DNA of 64,000 nt from Diplonema japonicum. Lineage: Eukaryota > Euglenozoa > Diplonemea > Diplonemida > Diplonemidae. Below the pieces are notes generated by a model, which saw only the letters and a program-made list of their open reading frames with translations, was not told where the DNA came from and did no database searches. The translations under genes and the position numbers were made by a program. Location: assembly GCA_964019335.1 (NCBI GenBank), contig OZ025684.1:186001-250000 (forward strand). The letters run 5' to 3'. Positions 47,571 to 56,989 of the stretch are shown piece after piece (within the stretch, counting starts at the first letter, position 1; each line of letters starts with the position of its first letter).

Positions 47571-49748
47571 TTAAATCTTCACAGTATTGCAAAGATAGCT
47601 TTTATCTGTCCTTGAGAAGGGAGAGCTAACATCGCTGAGTTGTGTTGATTCAAATATTTCAGTTGGGTCTTCTGTAGCAGGAGGGTACCAGCCGATATCG
47701 GTCCCTGTGGCAAGCACCATCATCCTCTCACCCCAGTAATCCTCTTGCACCATAAGCCTCTGCCCCGTGAAGAACACGTACAACTCTGACGAAATGTCAA
47801 ATGCAGTTTTCGCCACTACAGTTATAAAGCCAGCAACCAAGACAAGCTCAGCGATGTCAAATGCCTTATGCTTGATATCTCCTGCATAGTACCCTATCCC
47901 CATCAGCAGTGTCGCAGCCCCCTGCAACCCGTTCGACACAAACCCAAACACAGAGTCCCTCGGCCTAGCATGAGGCCACAAAGCCCCTTCCAGTACCATT
48001 AGTACAATGAATATCACAGACGAAAACACACTGACGTGGCCGCACCCTGTGTAGTTCTCAGGGTGGATCGAGTAGATCCCACTCAGTGCGATAGCCGCCA
48101 TCGCTTCTAAAAACCAGAACCACGCCACCTCCTGCCGGTAGGTCCGCATCACAGATGAGTACCGCTGCACCCAATGACGCTCAGGGTGCCGCGACACCCA
48201 CTCCCCTTCACCGAGGAAGAATTGTTCCACTGAACCTCGCGCGTCATTAGCTACGTACAGTGCATCGGCAGGGACGCTTTGTCTAGTCACACGGAACATC
48301 AACACAGGGACCACCACACACCCAGCACCGGAGACAAGACCCAAAATAAATCCTAGTGCAGAAGGCGGTCCTACAATTAGACCCGTAGCACCGTAGCATG
48401 TTCCAAGGAAGAAGACTTGGAAGACAAGAAGGGGTGAACTGGGAAGGCGAAGGAGGCCCTGTGTGTCCATTGTTGCGAACAAGATCTGGTTGTTGTTCTT
48501 CCTTCCGACGGCGTGGACGGTCCTCAGAACGAGGTAGCAAACGAAGGCAAACCCAACCATGATGGCGGTGTTCCCCACCACAACCCCAGCGTCCTCACTC
48601 CCGAACAGCTCCATCTGTGTAGGGTGCAGCAGCCACGACAGCTTTTTATTTCCGTTGAGGTTGCACCCACCGCTCACCATCACGAGCACACCTGCGGAGG
48701 CCGCACCCCCACCACCCAGCGCACCTCCTAAAGTGCCCAAGCTGCCAAGGACGTCAATAACCTCACGGTCCACTATGGGTTCAACTACCGGTAGGGCGCT
48801 GGGAGGGTCAGGAGGGGAAGGAGTGGGTTCGAAAGTAGCTGGGAGAGAAGGGAGAGCAGTGTCAGGAACTCGTGTTGATGGCGCTGAAGAAGCAGGGCGC
48901 GGTGTGTCTGGGGCGGGAGTAAGAGGTGCTAATGTTGGAGGGGCTGAGGTGTCCGGCGCAGGTGTGTCAGGTGCCCCGGTTTCCGGCGAAAACGTTGCAG
49001 GTGCCGTTGTGGCAGGCACAGGTGTGTGGGGTGCAAAGGTACCAGGAATGGCAGTGTCAGGAGCAGGGGTGGGAGGTGCTGGAGTAGGAGGTGCAGGAGT
49101 GTCAGGAGGGTTGGTATCAGGTGAAGGTGTTTTAGGCGCTGGCGTAGAAGGTGCAGGAGTATCCGGAAACGGTGTATCAGGTGCAGGGGTTTCAGGTGCT
49201 GGGGTGTCAGGAAACGGCGTATCAGGTGCAGGGGTTTTGGGTGCTGGGGTGTCAGGAAACGGTGTATCAGGTGCAGGAGTTTTGGGTGCTGGGGTGTCAG
49301 GGAATGGCGTATCAGGCGCAGGAGTAGGAGGGGCAGGTGTGTCAGGAGCCAGAGTATCAGGTGCAGTAGTGTCGGGAGCAGGGGTCTTGGGAGCAGGTGT
49401 ATCAGGTGCAGGAGTGTCAGGTGCTGGGGTGGGAGGTGATGGTGTGTCGGGTGCATCTGTTCTGCCCACCCATTTGTCGCAGTTGGGACCACCGTAGCCA
49501 GGGAGGCAGAGGGAGGAGCTAGTGCAAGATGTGCACGAGGACAGGTCATGCATTGCACCGCACAGTCGGCAGCTCTCCTCAGCACCTTTGTCAACAGGAC
49601 AGCCTCCTCGCTTGCAGCAGGTGGCCTCGTCAGAGCTCGTCAGTCCACCAAATAACTTACACTTCCCACTTCCAGAAGACCAGAAGTAAAGACCACTGCA
49701 ACCACAGTCATCTGCGGCTAAGGCATATGCAAGCAGTACTGGCAACAT
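47571..49748 (-). CDS. G7: stalked multi-pass surface protein, array member 7
   Basis: 725 residues from the first ATG, MLPVLLAYALAADDCGC. Signal peptide, 12-Cys domain (GLTSSDEATCCKRGGCPV), stalk about 95-340 whose first part is the G4-like APDTPFPDTPAPKTP series and whose second part is unique (IPGTFAPHTPVPATTAP), then the seven-helix module. It is the most divergent module of the array (FILGLVSGAGCVVVPVLMFR, ARGSVEQFFLGE, GHVSVFSSVIFIVLMVLEGA), yet it keeps the NYT sequon and loop charges. The tail is longer and ends SYLCNTVKI. Surface role inferred; family unknown. Confidence 0.9.
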   Translation of the reverse strand: MLPVLLAYALAADDCGCSGLYFWSSGSGKCKLFGGLTSSDEATCCKRGGCPVDKGAEESCRLCGAMHDLSSCTSCTSSSLCLPGYGGPNCDKWVGRTDAPDTPSPPTPAPDTPAPDTPAPKTPAPDTTAPDTLAPDTPAPPTPAPDTPFPDTPAPKTPAPDTPFPDTPAPKTPAPDTPFPDTPAPETPAPDTPFPDTPAPSTPAPKTPSPDTNPPDTPAPPTPAPPTPAPDTAIPGTFAPHTPVPATTAPATFSPETGAPDTPAPDTSAPPTLAPLTPAPDTPRPASSAPSTRVPDTALPSLPATFEPTPSPPDPPSALPVVEPIVDREVIDVLGSLGTLGGALGGGGAASAGVLVMVSGGCNLNGNKKLSWLLHPTQMELFGSEDAGVVVGNTAIMVGFAFVCYLVLRTVHAVGRKNNNQILFATMDTQGLLRLPSSPLLVFQVFFLGTCYGATGLIVGPPSALGFILGLVSGAGCVVVPVLMFRVTRQSVPADALYVANDARGSVEQFFLGEGEWVSRHPERHWVQRYSSVMRTYRQEVAWFWFLEAMAAIALSGIYSIHPENYTGCGHVSVFSSVIFIVLMVLEGALWPHARPRDSVFGFVSNGLQGAATLLMGIGYYAGDIKHKAFDIAELVLVAGFITVVAKTAFDISSELYVFFTGQRLMVQEDYWGERMMVLATGTDIGWYPPATEDPTEIFESTQLSDVSSPFSRTDKSYLCNTVKI

Positions 49749-49772
49749 TGTTCTGCGCCACCAGCACCGCAC

Positions 49773-49774
49773 CT
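49773..49774 (-). promoter_or_regulatory. Splice-acceptor-like AG ahead of G7
   Basis: Minus strand TAGCACTTCACACAG then GTGCGGTGCTGGTGG; the ATG follows 24 bases later. Confidence 0.45.
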
Positions 49775-50563
49775 GTGTGAAGTGCTACAAAACCAGAAAC
49801 ACAGCGGGGGGAAGGGCTTAACAAAGAAAAACAAATAAGTATGGGGAGAAGGGTGTGAAAAAAAAGAAATAAAGGAGAATGGGGGAGGGGGATTGATGTC
49901 CTTTTAAAAAAAGGGGAAAAAGGGGATTCTAAAAAACGGCGATTCTTTCATTTCTTTTTTTGTTTCTACACCCCCTTCGTAATTTTCGTCATTCACATTG
50001 ATTATTCTTTTGCACGGGGCGACAACCTGGCTTGGATATAGGAGGCGTTCATTATAAAACCCCCGTGTATCCAGCCCTCATCTCTAGGCAGCAACAACAA
50101 AATATTCGGTCCGAAATGCCCTTTTCAACCCAAGTGCTGTGAGTGACTCAAATGACGAAAAAGGCGTAACGACTTGCCTCCACAAAAAAAAAAAAAAAAA
50201 AAAAAAGGATTTAATAATCGAACCTTTTTGTTACCGTTCTTTGGCACGGGCAAACCCGCCTGCCTGCGGGGGGGGCCAAAATGCAAAGAAATAAGAGTAA
50301 AAAAAATCTTTTTTAAACCCTGTGGGTGTTGGTGCTCCGCCCCCCCGTTCACGTGGATCGAGCTCGTGGATGTTCTCCTTCCAAACCATAACTATCAGAA
50401 CCACATCAGGCGGCACAATGAAAATCAATTTTAAAAAGAATCCTGATGACATCCTAAAATCCCTTTAAAAAAAAGCATTTAGGTTTGCAAAGGTATATTA
50501 AAATAGTTATGCCCTGGAGGGGGGCGAAAAATTATTCACTATAGGAACGAAGGGGTTTCTTCT

Positions 50564-50598
<35 letters not shown>

Positions 50599-50658
50599 GT
50601 AACAGTGACGGAAGAGGGGGGTGGGGAGAGAAACAAAAAGGGGAGAATAGAGACCAGG

Positions 50659-50692
<34 letters not shown>

Positions 50693-51970
50693 TTTTCCTT
50701 TCAATTTTACTCTATGTTATCGTGACACCACCTTTTTTTTTTCTTTTTTTTTTTAGTTTCTAGTTGCACGCTTAACGCCACCTAGTGTTGCATCAAAGCC
50801 CCATTTTTCTTTTTTTTTTTTTTTTTTCAGTTTCAAAAAAAAAAGCTCTTTAGGTGGTGATGAATGAAGTAACAAAAAAAATTCACTTGAAGTAAATAAA
50901 AAAAAAATATTTTTATTTATGTTGACGCGCCTGCGAACCACAAATAAAAAAAAAAAAAAAAAATGGGGCTTTGATTGCAACACTAGGTGGCGTTAAGCGT
51001 GCAATGAAGCAGGAACTACCTACTTGATTACACAGGGGGCGCTCCTCGGCCGAGCAGTAGCTTCTAAAAAAAACCTTTGGACTTAACAATCCTAACACTA
51101 AGAGACATGGATCGCCCGATAAACAGCTTTAAAACATCTCAAAGAAAAACTTGTGAGTTAAAGGAAGTCTATGCGATTTTTACGCACCCTAAAAGAACAC
51201 GAAGCAGCAAAAAGGGGAATGCAAAAAGGGAGAAGATGGTAGGAAAATCTCAAAAAAAAAAAAAAAGAGAGTCCTGTTCGTCTTTGATCGCCCACTTGAA
51301 CGCTATATTTATAGCGTTCTTCCCTGAATGGAGGGAGCAAAAATAAATTTGAGGGAGGGGGGGGGGGAATAAAAACCAGCGTAACTTTTTTGTTTCATGT
51401 AAAAAGGAAAAAAAAAAAAAAAAAAAAAAGATTCGAATTCATTACTGCAAATAAGAGAACGAGAAAAAAAAAAATAGGCGAGTTATTCTTACCTTAACCT
51501 GATGCACACCAAGGCGCAATAAATTGTCGTTTGAAGAAGTGTTTTCGTGTTTTTTGTGTGTGGGTTGTTGGCGGACTTCCTACCCTTCCTCCGTTCTTTG
51601 TTTCCATTCTGGTACTCAGATAGATTCTGCCATCTCTTTTCCACCTTTAATGAATTCTCTTCCTCTTATTCTGTTGCCGTGTGCATCAGGTTAATAAAGA
51701 ATACTTGCGGCGTTCCAGCGCTCAAAGGCGGCGTCTCTGAACTACAAAATAACAAATCTAGGATTGACCTCATGATGCTCCCCCTCCAGGGGCCCTCTTG
51801 AAGGACAGAGCCCTTGACAAAGGTTCTTTGCCGTAAAACATGTAGTTACTTGAGGGGCTTGGATTTTCTTTTCCTCCCTCCCCCCTCCTTCCACATGTGG
51901 GGTCTATTACAGTTCACTTTAGTTTCTTCTTTCACAAATGGGGGGGGGGGAGAAAAAAAAGATTTGATTA
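49775..51970. other. Spacer downstream of the transposon cluster, no gene
   Basis: Holds the G7 promoter side, long T and A runs (50565-50595, 50660-50690), an inverted pair of SINE tails (listed), and a LINE-tail-like motif GAGTTAAAGGAAGTCTATGC near 51153. Frames at 51547-51801 and 51814-52032 are short and without motif. Confidence 0.5.
50764..51065. repeat. Inverted pair of SINE tail fragments
   Basis: 50764-50803 is the reverse complement of 50964-51003 (the GGGGCTTTGATTGCAACACT tail) apart from one missing base. The right copy continues to 51065 into the SINE body (GGGGGCGCTCCTCGGCCGAG). The 160 bases between are AT-rich. Either two SINE ends inserted in opposite orientation or an inversion. 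Confidence 0.7.
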
Positions 51971-53509
51971 CTGTAAAACAAAAATCCACCGTCCGGAAGA
52001 TAAAATATCCGGACCGCCGAAACATCTGGTGATTTTTTCTTCCGGACATTTTTTTGGGCACTTTTCTAAGGGGGTACCTAGCCTGCCCTACGCACTGCCC
52101 CCTCTGTCTGGAAAACCTATATTTCTGTTGCAAGAGTATTAAGAACGGCAAAAATAAAATTCAAATTAACAGACGAAAGCTGCATGCTCTAAAAAGGGGA
52201 AGGACATATCTCGCGACCCCCCAGGTGTTGACCTCTTCAGGTGACTGAAATGATATTGCAAGTGGGAATATCTTCAGGTGAGAGGCACCCTTCAATGGCT
52301 GCGTCCCAGCAGGTTGGAGAGTACTTTTCCCGACAATAGAACTAAAAAAGGGGGCGAGGAAAGGGCAGCATCCTACCTGTCCGCACGTCTGGCCGTCTTG
52401 TTTGCTGCCTTCGCAGCCTTGGCAGTGCGCCTGGCCTCGGCCTTAATGGCACAAATAGGTGAGGTCTGGGGGGACAAACGCTAAGTGAACGTTTGTTTCT
52501 GAAACAAGTTCACAAAAGCCTGCGTAGTGTGGACATTGTAGTCATCAAGGATGAGTAGGATGGGCTCGGTGGGTGCTCAGCCCGATGACTCGATGAGGTT
52601 GTAGCAAAGGGGAGAAACAAATCTTTTACCCAGAGCCGAAGCGTTTCCTGGGTGGCCCAGTGAGTGTTAAACTCCAGCCTTTTGGGGGGTGTGCAACACG
52701 AGGGACGGACCCGAGGTATTTCCTCGCGAGCCGGTTCTGTTTTTCCCGTGTAAATTAACTGCGGGTGCAGTTTGCCACCAGTCAGGGAAACGCAAAACTG
52801 TCCGGTGACGGCACGCTTGTCCCAAATCCCTAACCTTGACAACCTTGGGACCCCTTTTCTTCTTCCCAGCGGCAGCAGCTGGTCCATGTTCCAGGTCAAC
52901 CGGCCTGATCTTTGTGAACCTCCTCGCTGCTTGGGTGTCTTTGGGGCTGCTAGACTCCCCTATTGTTGGGCGGCGGCTTGTGCCATGCTTGGAGCACAGC
53001 TGGTTGGCCCTCTGCATACAGGCAGATGTCCGACGCTGCTACCGGCACCCCCTTCCGTTCTGCATCTGGATCCAAACAAAGAGCCTTGTTGTTTCTTCCT
53101 TGTTCAGAAGAGGCTTGCGACCCGCAGTAACGGGTGCGGCAGGGGGATCGACCTTGGAGCTACCAAAGCGGTGCTTCCAGTCTGATATACTGGACATTGG
53201 CTCCATGACGCAAACCCGCAAAAAATAAGAACAACCCTAAAGCAAGCACAAGAAGTGGTTTGGTTCAACAAGCTTGTGGTAGAAGCAAACAATCAGGATC
53301 TGAGGTGTCTTTTAGTTCTTGGAAAAGTCCGTAATTCAATTCTCTGATTTTTGTTTGATTTTCTCTTGCTATAGAAACTAGTTTCATCTGTTTTCGGGTC
53401 CAGCCCTTTAATAAAAGGGGGGTCCCAGGAAAAAAATGTCCGGAAGAAAAAATATCCGGACCGCCAGAGCTTCCGGACATTTTATCTTCCGGTGATTTTT
53501 GTTTTACAG
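51971..53509. mobile_element. pogo/Tigger-like DNA transposon with about 90-base TIRs
   Basis: Left end CTGTAAAACAAAAATCCACC and reverse-complemented right end CTGTAAAACAAAAATCACCG; similarity continues for about 90 bases with repeated CCGGAAGA and TTCCGGACA boxes. Both ends are flanked by TA (51969-51970 and 53510-53511), the target duplication expected for the Tc1/mariner/pogo superfamily. Length 1539 bases. A decayed transposase lies inside on the minus strand. About 52140-52336 is the dispersed repeat also seen at 1-105 and 45838; it may be a nested insertion or a part carried to those places. Confidence 0.85.
52490..53225 (-). pseudogene. Decayed pogo-like transposase (CENP-B-type HTH plus DDE_1)
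   Basis: Translations in shifting minus-strand frames recover family landmarks in order: GRKPLLNKEETTRLFVWI followed by QRANQLCSKHG (CENP-B/Tc5-type helix-turn-helix, about 53100-52985); WNMDQLLPLG (first catalytic Asp, about 52890); DKRAVTGQFCVSLTGGKLHP and QLIYTGKTE (52825-52735); THWA and ETLRLWV; then, after a frameshift, ILDDYNVHT (second catalytic Asp, about 52550). The last acidic residue and the C-terminus are not identifiable. At least three frame changes make it non-functional. The reading as pogo/Tigger fits the TA duplication and TIRs. Confidence 0.75.
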
Positions 53510-53801
53510 TATTCTTTTTTTTTTAAAATTGTGCGCAAAACAGTGATAGACACTGTTAGGCGCCTACACCGGTGAATCTACATTCTTTTTCTTTTTTTTA
53601 TTAATAAATTATTATTCTTCTTTTTTTTCAAAAAAAAAAGAAAAAAAAATGCAAAAGTTGGTTGGCCTGGCCTGAGGACCCACTAATTTTCACAAGCGGG
53701 TTCCTCAACTGGCACTTCCAACTAAAAAAAAAAAGTATTTTTAAAAAAAATAAAAAAAAATTAAAAGAAAAATTAAAAAAAAAAATTAAAGATTAAACCT
53801 A

Positions 53802-54168
53802 CTGTAAAGTGAAAAAAAAAAAATCCTGGAGAGAAAAATGTTGGAAGAGAAATTTGCCGGAGTGACAAAACTCCCGGAAGCAAAAAAAGCCCGAGCAAGA
53901 GGCTCGTGTACCCAAAGGACACAGAGAGAGTGCGCATCTTTCCCAGTACTGGAGATATAGTGGATATCGACACCCACAAGATGAGGCCTAGTCCACATGG
54001 AACAGGTAGCCCTCTCAATGTTGCCATTAGGCACCACCAAGGCAAAGCGGGGGCAAAGGTTGTGAAACTCTCCGTAAAGACATAATGTGGAGAAAAATGT
54101 CGGAGTGACGACACCCTCGGAAGAAAAAAAAAAGAAAAAAAGCCCGGATATTTTTTTTTTCCTCTTCC

Positions 54169-54200
<32 letters not shown>

Positions 54201-54213
54201 CCGTTTTTTACAG
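53802..54213. mobile_element. Non-autonomous TIR element, pogo-like TIR family, copy 3
   Basis: Left end CTGTAAAGTGAAAA and reverse-complemented right end CTGTAAAAAACGGAAAAA, flanked by TA on both sides (53800-53801, 54214-54215). Subterminal boxes such as CCGGAAG and AAAAATGT are repeated. The interior minus-strand frame (LYGEFHNLCPRFALVVPNGN region) has protein-like composition but I recognise no motif. 412 bases, about 290 bases from the autonomous-type copy. Confidence 0.72.
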
Positions 54214-54259
54214 TATTTACGTTTCTATGCCCGTTGCTACAAAAAACAAAAGCCTCGGG

Positions 54260-54295
<36 letters not shown>

Positions 54296-55345
54296 CGGCC
54301 AACAAATTCCTGCTCCACTCCTAAAGAACTTGGGCTTTTTGTCAGTTTGGGCACTTTGCTTTTTATTTCAACTGTATTATTTCAAAAAGTTATCAGTAAT
54401 GTGTGCTTAGTGATAGAATCCCTATTTTGTTCTCACGGAAAAAGTTCGAAATCGGGGGGGGTTTTTTTTTTTGAAAAAGAATTCCGTTTCAAAACCTTTT
54501 CATATATTAAGTACAAAACACATTATAGTAGTTAAATGTTAAAACCCCCCCTTTTTTTCTTTCTTTTTCCTCTTTTTTCTTTTTGGAGGATATCGGTACA
54601 TTTTTACCGGAGCCCTGCTGCCAGTCAACACAATGGGTTTCAAATTTAATTTAAGTTTTTTTTTTTAAAAATAAGTTCCTTGCAAAATCTGAAATTCTTC
54701 GACACTTAGTACCGCCATTCGCCCAAAAAGAGGTGATGAGACAGCTCTGTGGGAGGGAGAGAAACAACTTTCTTTCCAAAAATATAGCTGTTTAAAAACA
54801 AAGAAACCCCAGCAAAGAATCCTGAAAGATTTGCCTGACAGTAAAAAAAAAAAGGGTAGAGTCCTAACTCGACCCCTAAGTTTCTGAACCGCTCAACAGG
54901 TTTCCAAAATGCTCAAAGTCCACCCCCTAGGTTTCCGAAATGCTTAAAGTCCACCCCCTAAGTCTTCAAAACGCTCAAATCCCGCCCCCTAAGTTTCCAA
55001 AGTGTTCAAAGTCCGCCCCTCAGGTTTTCAAATGCCCTAACTAGGCCCCTACGGTGGGAAACCGCTCAAAGTCAACCCCTTAGTTTTCAAAATGCTCAAA
55101 AAAACCCCCCTTAGTTTCATGAATAACCCGATTGGGTCCCCCTATGTTTCATTAATGCTCAACAAGGTTGTGCGCATGCATGTTCCTTAACAATAGGCAA
55201 CTTGAAAGGAAAAGAAAAAGACAGCCCGGGTAACCAAGGCTACTTCTTAGAGGGCTGCGTCGAAGGTGTCTTCCTGTGTAAAAGATTACAGCATTTAAAA
55301 GAAAACCTTTGCTTCTTCTTGGAGATCAGGAGAGTTGGTGCACGC

Positions 55346-55800
55346 CTAAGCCTTGTGGCCAAGAACACCGCAACGACTGCAGGCATTCTTCCTTTCGCTC
55401 TTGCTGGGGATCCTCTTCTTTTTCCTCCCTACACCTTTCTTGAAAATGGGCGGTAAAGTGCCGTCTTCGGCCCAGGTATTTTGGGCGCTGGAGGGAGGAG
55501 GATACCCGCGTATGCAAGCCGATGAAAGCCACATCGAAGAAATGGGGCAACCATGCCAAGGACATCGATGCTCTCTTTTGAGCAGGCTGTACAGAGATGC
55601 GCGCAAGGAAGCCCTTCTCTCCTGAAGAGAGGGCAAGAGCAGCTCTGCTTTAGCGTCAACGATGAACGTCCCTCTGAGGTCGACTTGGTGCTTCCCGTCG
55701 GTGTAAACTCCAAAACAGCAGGTGGGGAAGTGCAAGTCAGCCCATTTGGTGGGGTCAATGGCTCTCAGGTACTCTGCCACTTCTTCATCGAACTATAAAA
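55346..55800 (-). pseudogene. Decayed MULE transposase C-terminal part with SWIM finger and zinc knuckle
   Basis: One frame begins EYLRAIDPTKWADLHFP and FGVYT, the part that precedes the SWIM domain in MULE transposases, then KHQVDLRGTF. The overlapping second frame supplies CSCPLFRREGLPCAHLCTAC, a complete SWIM finger (CxC-x9-CxH). The first frame then supplies the terminal zinc knuckle CSRCGVLGHKA. So at least two frameshifts have occurred and the catalytic DDE core upstream is absent. The identity rests on the order of these three landmarks. Confidence 0.72.
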
Positions 55801-55816
55801 AAAAAAAAAAAAAAAA

Positions 55817-56142
55817 TGGGGCTTTGATTGCAACACTAGGTGGCGTTAAGCGTGCAACGAAGCACGAAATACCTACTTGATTACAGGGGGCGCTCCTCGG
55901 CCGAGCAGTAGCTTCTTCTGCGTTCCGCGTCGTGTCCTTAATGCATGCGGTGTGCTCAACCCTAGCCGGGGCGTCCCGGGTAACCAAGATTCTGCGCTCG
56001 TGCAGTTTGCTGCCTGTTCGTCACCCTGAGCATCTGCGATACGTTCTTCCACTCGGGCGCTACCGGTGATGACCGACGAGGAGGTCAACAGCGAACAACA
56101 CATCTGATGTACTTCTTATATTTCCATGTTATCCCCACCACC
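55817..56142 (-). repeat. SINE-like repeat with alternative tail, full-length copy
   Basis: The plus strand begins GGGGCTTTGATTGCAACACT after an A run and continues through TACCTACTTGATTACAGGGG into the same body as 11765-12090, ending ATGTTATCCCCACCACC. On the minus strand, TAGCGCCCGAGTGG resembles the box A of Leu/Ser tRNAs, and GGGTTGAGCACACC is a weak box B candidate too far away to be convincing. It is inserted inside the Mutator-like element. Confidence 0.8.
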
Positions 56143-56342
56143 TAAAAAAAGAAAGCCAGGATTGGTTTTTGTGATGATGGGGAAAAGAGCTGTAGGAAAT
56201 GTTGGGGTGAAAAAATGTTGTTGAGCATTTATGAAACATCGGGGGCCCAGGTTGGGCATTTTCTAAACTCAGGGGGCCCAGGTTGTGTATTTCCGAAACT
56301 AACCAGGGGCCAAGTTAGAAGTTTTCTCAAAAAAAAAAAAAA

Positions 56343-56415
56343 AAAATATATGAGTTAAAGGAAGTCTTTGTGAGACGCCCCCTTGTTCTCATGCTCTACC
56401 TGCACCTATCCCCCA
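56343..56415 (-). mobile_element. LINE tail fragment
   Basis: About 70 bases identical to 28605-28675 (hairpin GTCT-TTGTG-AGAC, then CGCCCCCTTG and CTACCTGCACCTATCCCCC), bounded by A runs on both sides. Confidence 0.85.
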
Positions 56416-56989
56416 AAAAAAAAAAAAAAAAAAAAAGCCGAGAAAGCTAGTTCATCGGTTTAGAGTTAGAAGTACACGAATCTCAGAATAAAATGTTACG
56501 GTGGAGAGGGGTATATTTGCGTTCAGAAGAAATTAAATGTTCTTTTTTTCTTTTCTTTTTTACTTCCCCCCTTTCATTTTCGTCCTTATTTCCTTGTTTC
56601 GCGGGAGGGGGGGAAATGTCTAGTAAGCCAACGACGTCCCTTACGGGCAGCACACAGCCAACATTTTACGGCATTCCCTGGCATATTTAAAGGGTCTTAT
56701 GCCAGGGTGATCAGCGCGCTTCCCCCCCCCCAACAAAAAAGAAAACGAGAAATATGTATTTACGGTGGGGTCTTGAGAAGATTCTTTATTTTTTTCTCTT
56801 TTTCTTCTTAAAACAAACCACCCCTTATGGCAAATCGTCGTCAGTGGGTTTACCGCAACACCGGCATGGAAGGAAAAGAAACGCAAAACACAGAACGAGA
56901 CCGAGCAGTCCAAGAACAGCCGCCTCGCCGTCCACCCGTCCATCCATGACAGTAAAATAAAGAACGTACCCTCTCTCTGTCCCCCCGAG
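56416..56989. other. Spacer without a gene
   Basis: Homopolymer runs and ordinary sequence. A minus-strand frame here is simply the continuation past the end of the PC-esterase gene. No motif recognised. Confidence 0.5.

Larger units (their letters stand above)
54858..56322. mobile_element. Mutator-like element (MULE) with tandem-repeat TIRs
   Basis: The left arm (54858-55175) is a series of degenerate units of about 35 bases (TTTCCAAAATGCTCAAAGTC then CACCCCCTAGG type); the right arm (56217-56322) holds the inverted units (GAGCATTTATGAAAC...GGGGGCCCAGG). The outer ends match those of the foldback element at 28041 (TAACTYGRCCCCTAAGTTTC-like). Between them lie a decayed MULE transposase (55346-55800) and a SINE copy. 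Long repeat-built TIRs are known in MULE and foldback elements. Target duplications of 8-11 bases could not be defined in the A-rich flanks. Confidence 0.72.

Noticed and set aside
53773-54114. Minus-strand frame with hydrophobic segments that could be a membrane protein
   Set aside because: It lies wholly within a TA-flanked TIR element and its hydrophobic ends come from T-rich TIR sequence.
54861-55175. CCCCTAAG-type repeats considered as telomeric or interstitial telomere sequence (also 28041-28402 and CCCCTAACCCTA near 46848)
   Set aside because: The unit is about 35 bases and degenerate, the arms are inverted around transposon sequence, and the near-46848 match is only two short units.
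55883-56060. SINE body considered as a tRNA or other structured RNA gene
   Set aside because: Only a box A-like GCGCCCGAGTGG is visible; no cloverleaf or properly spaced box B could be drawn.
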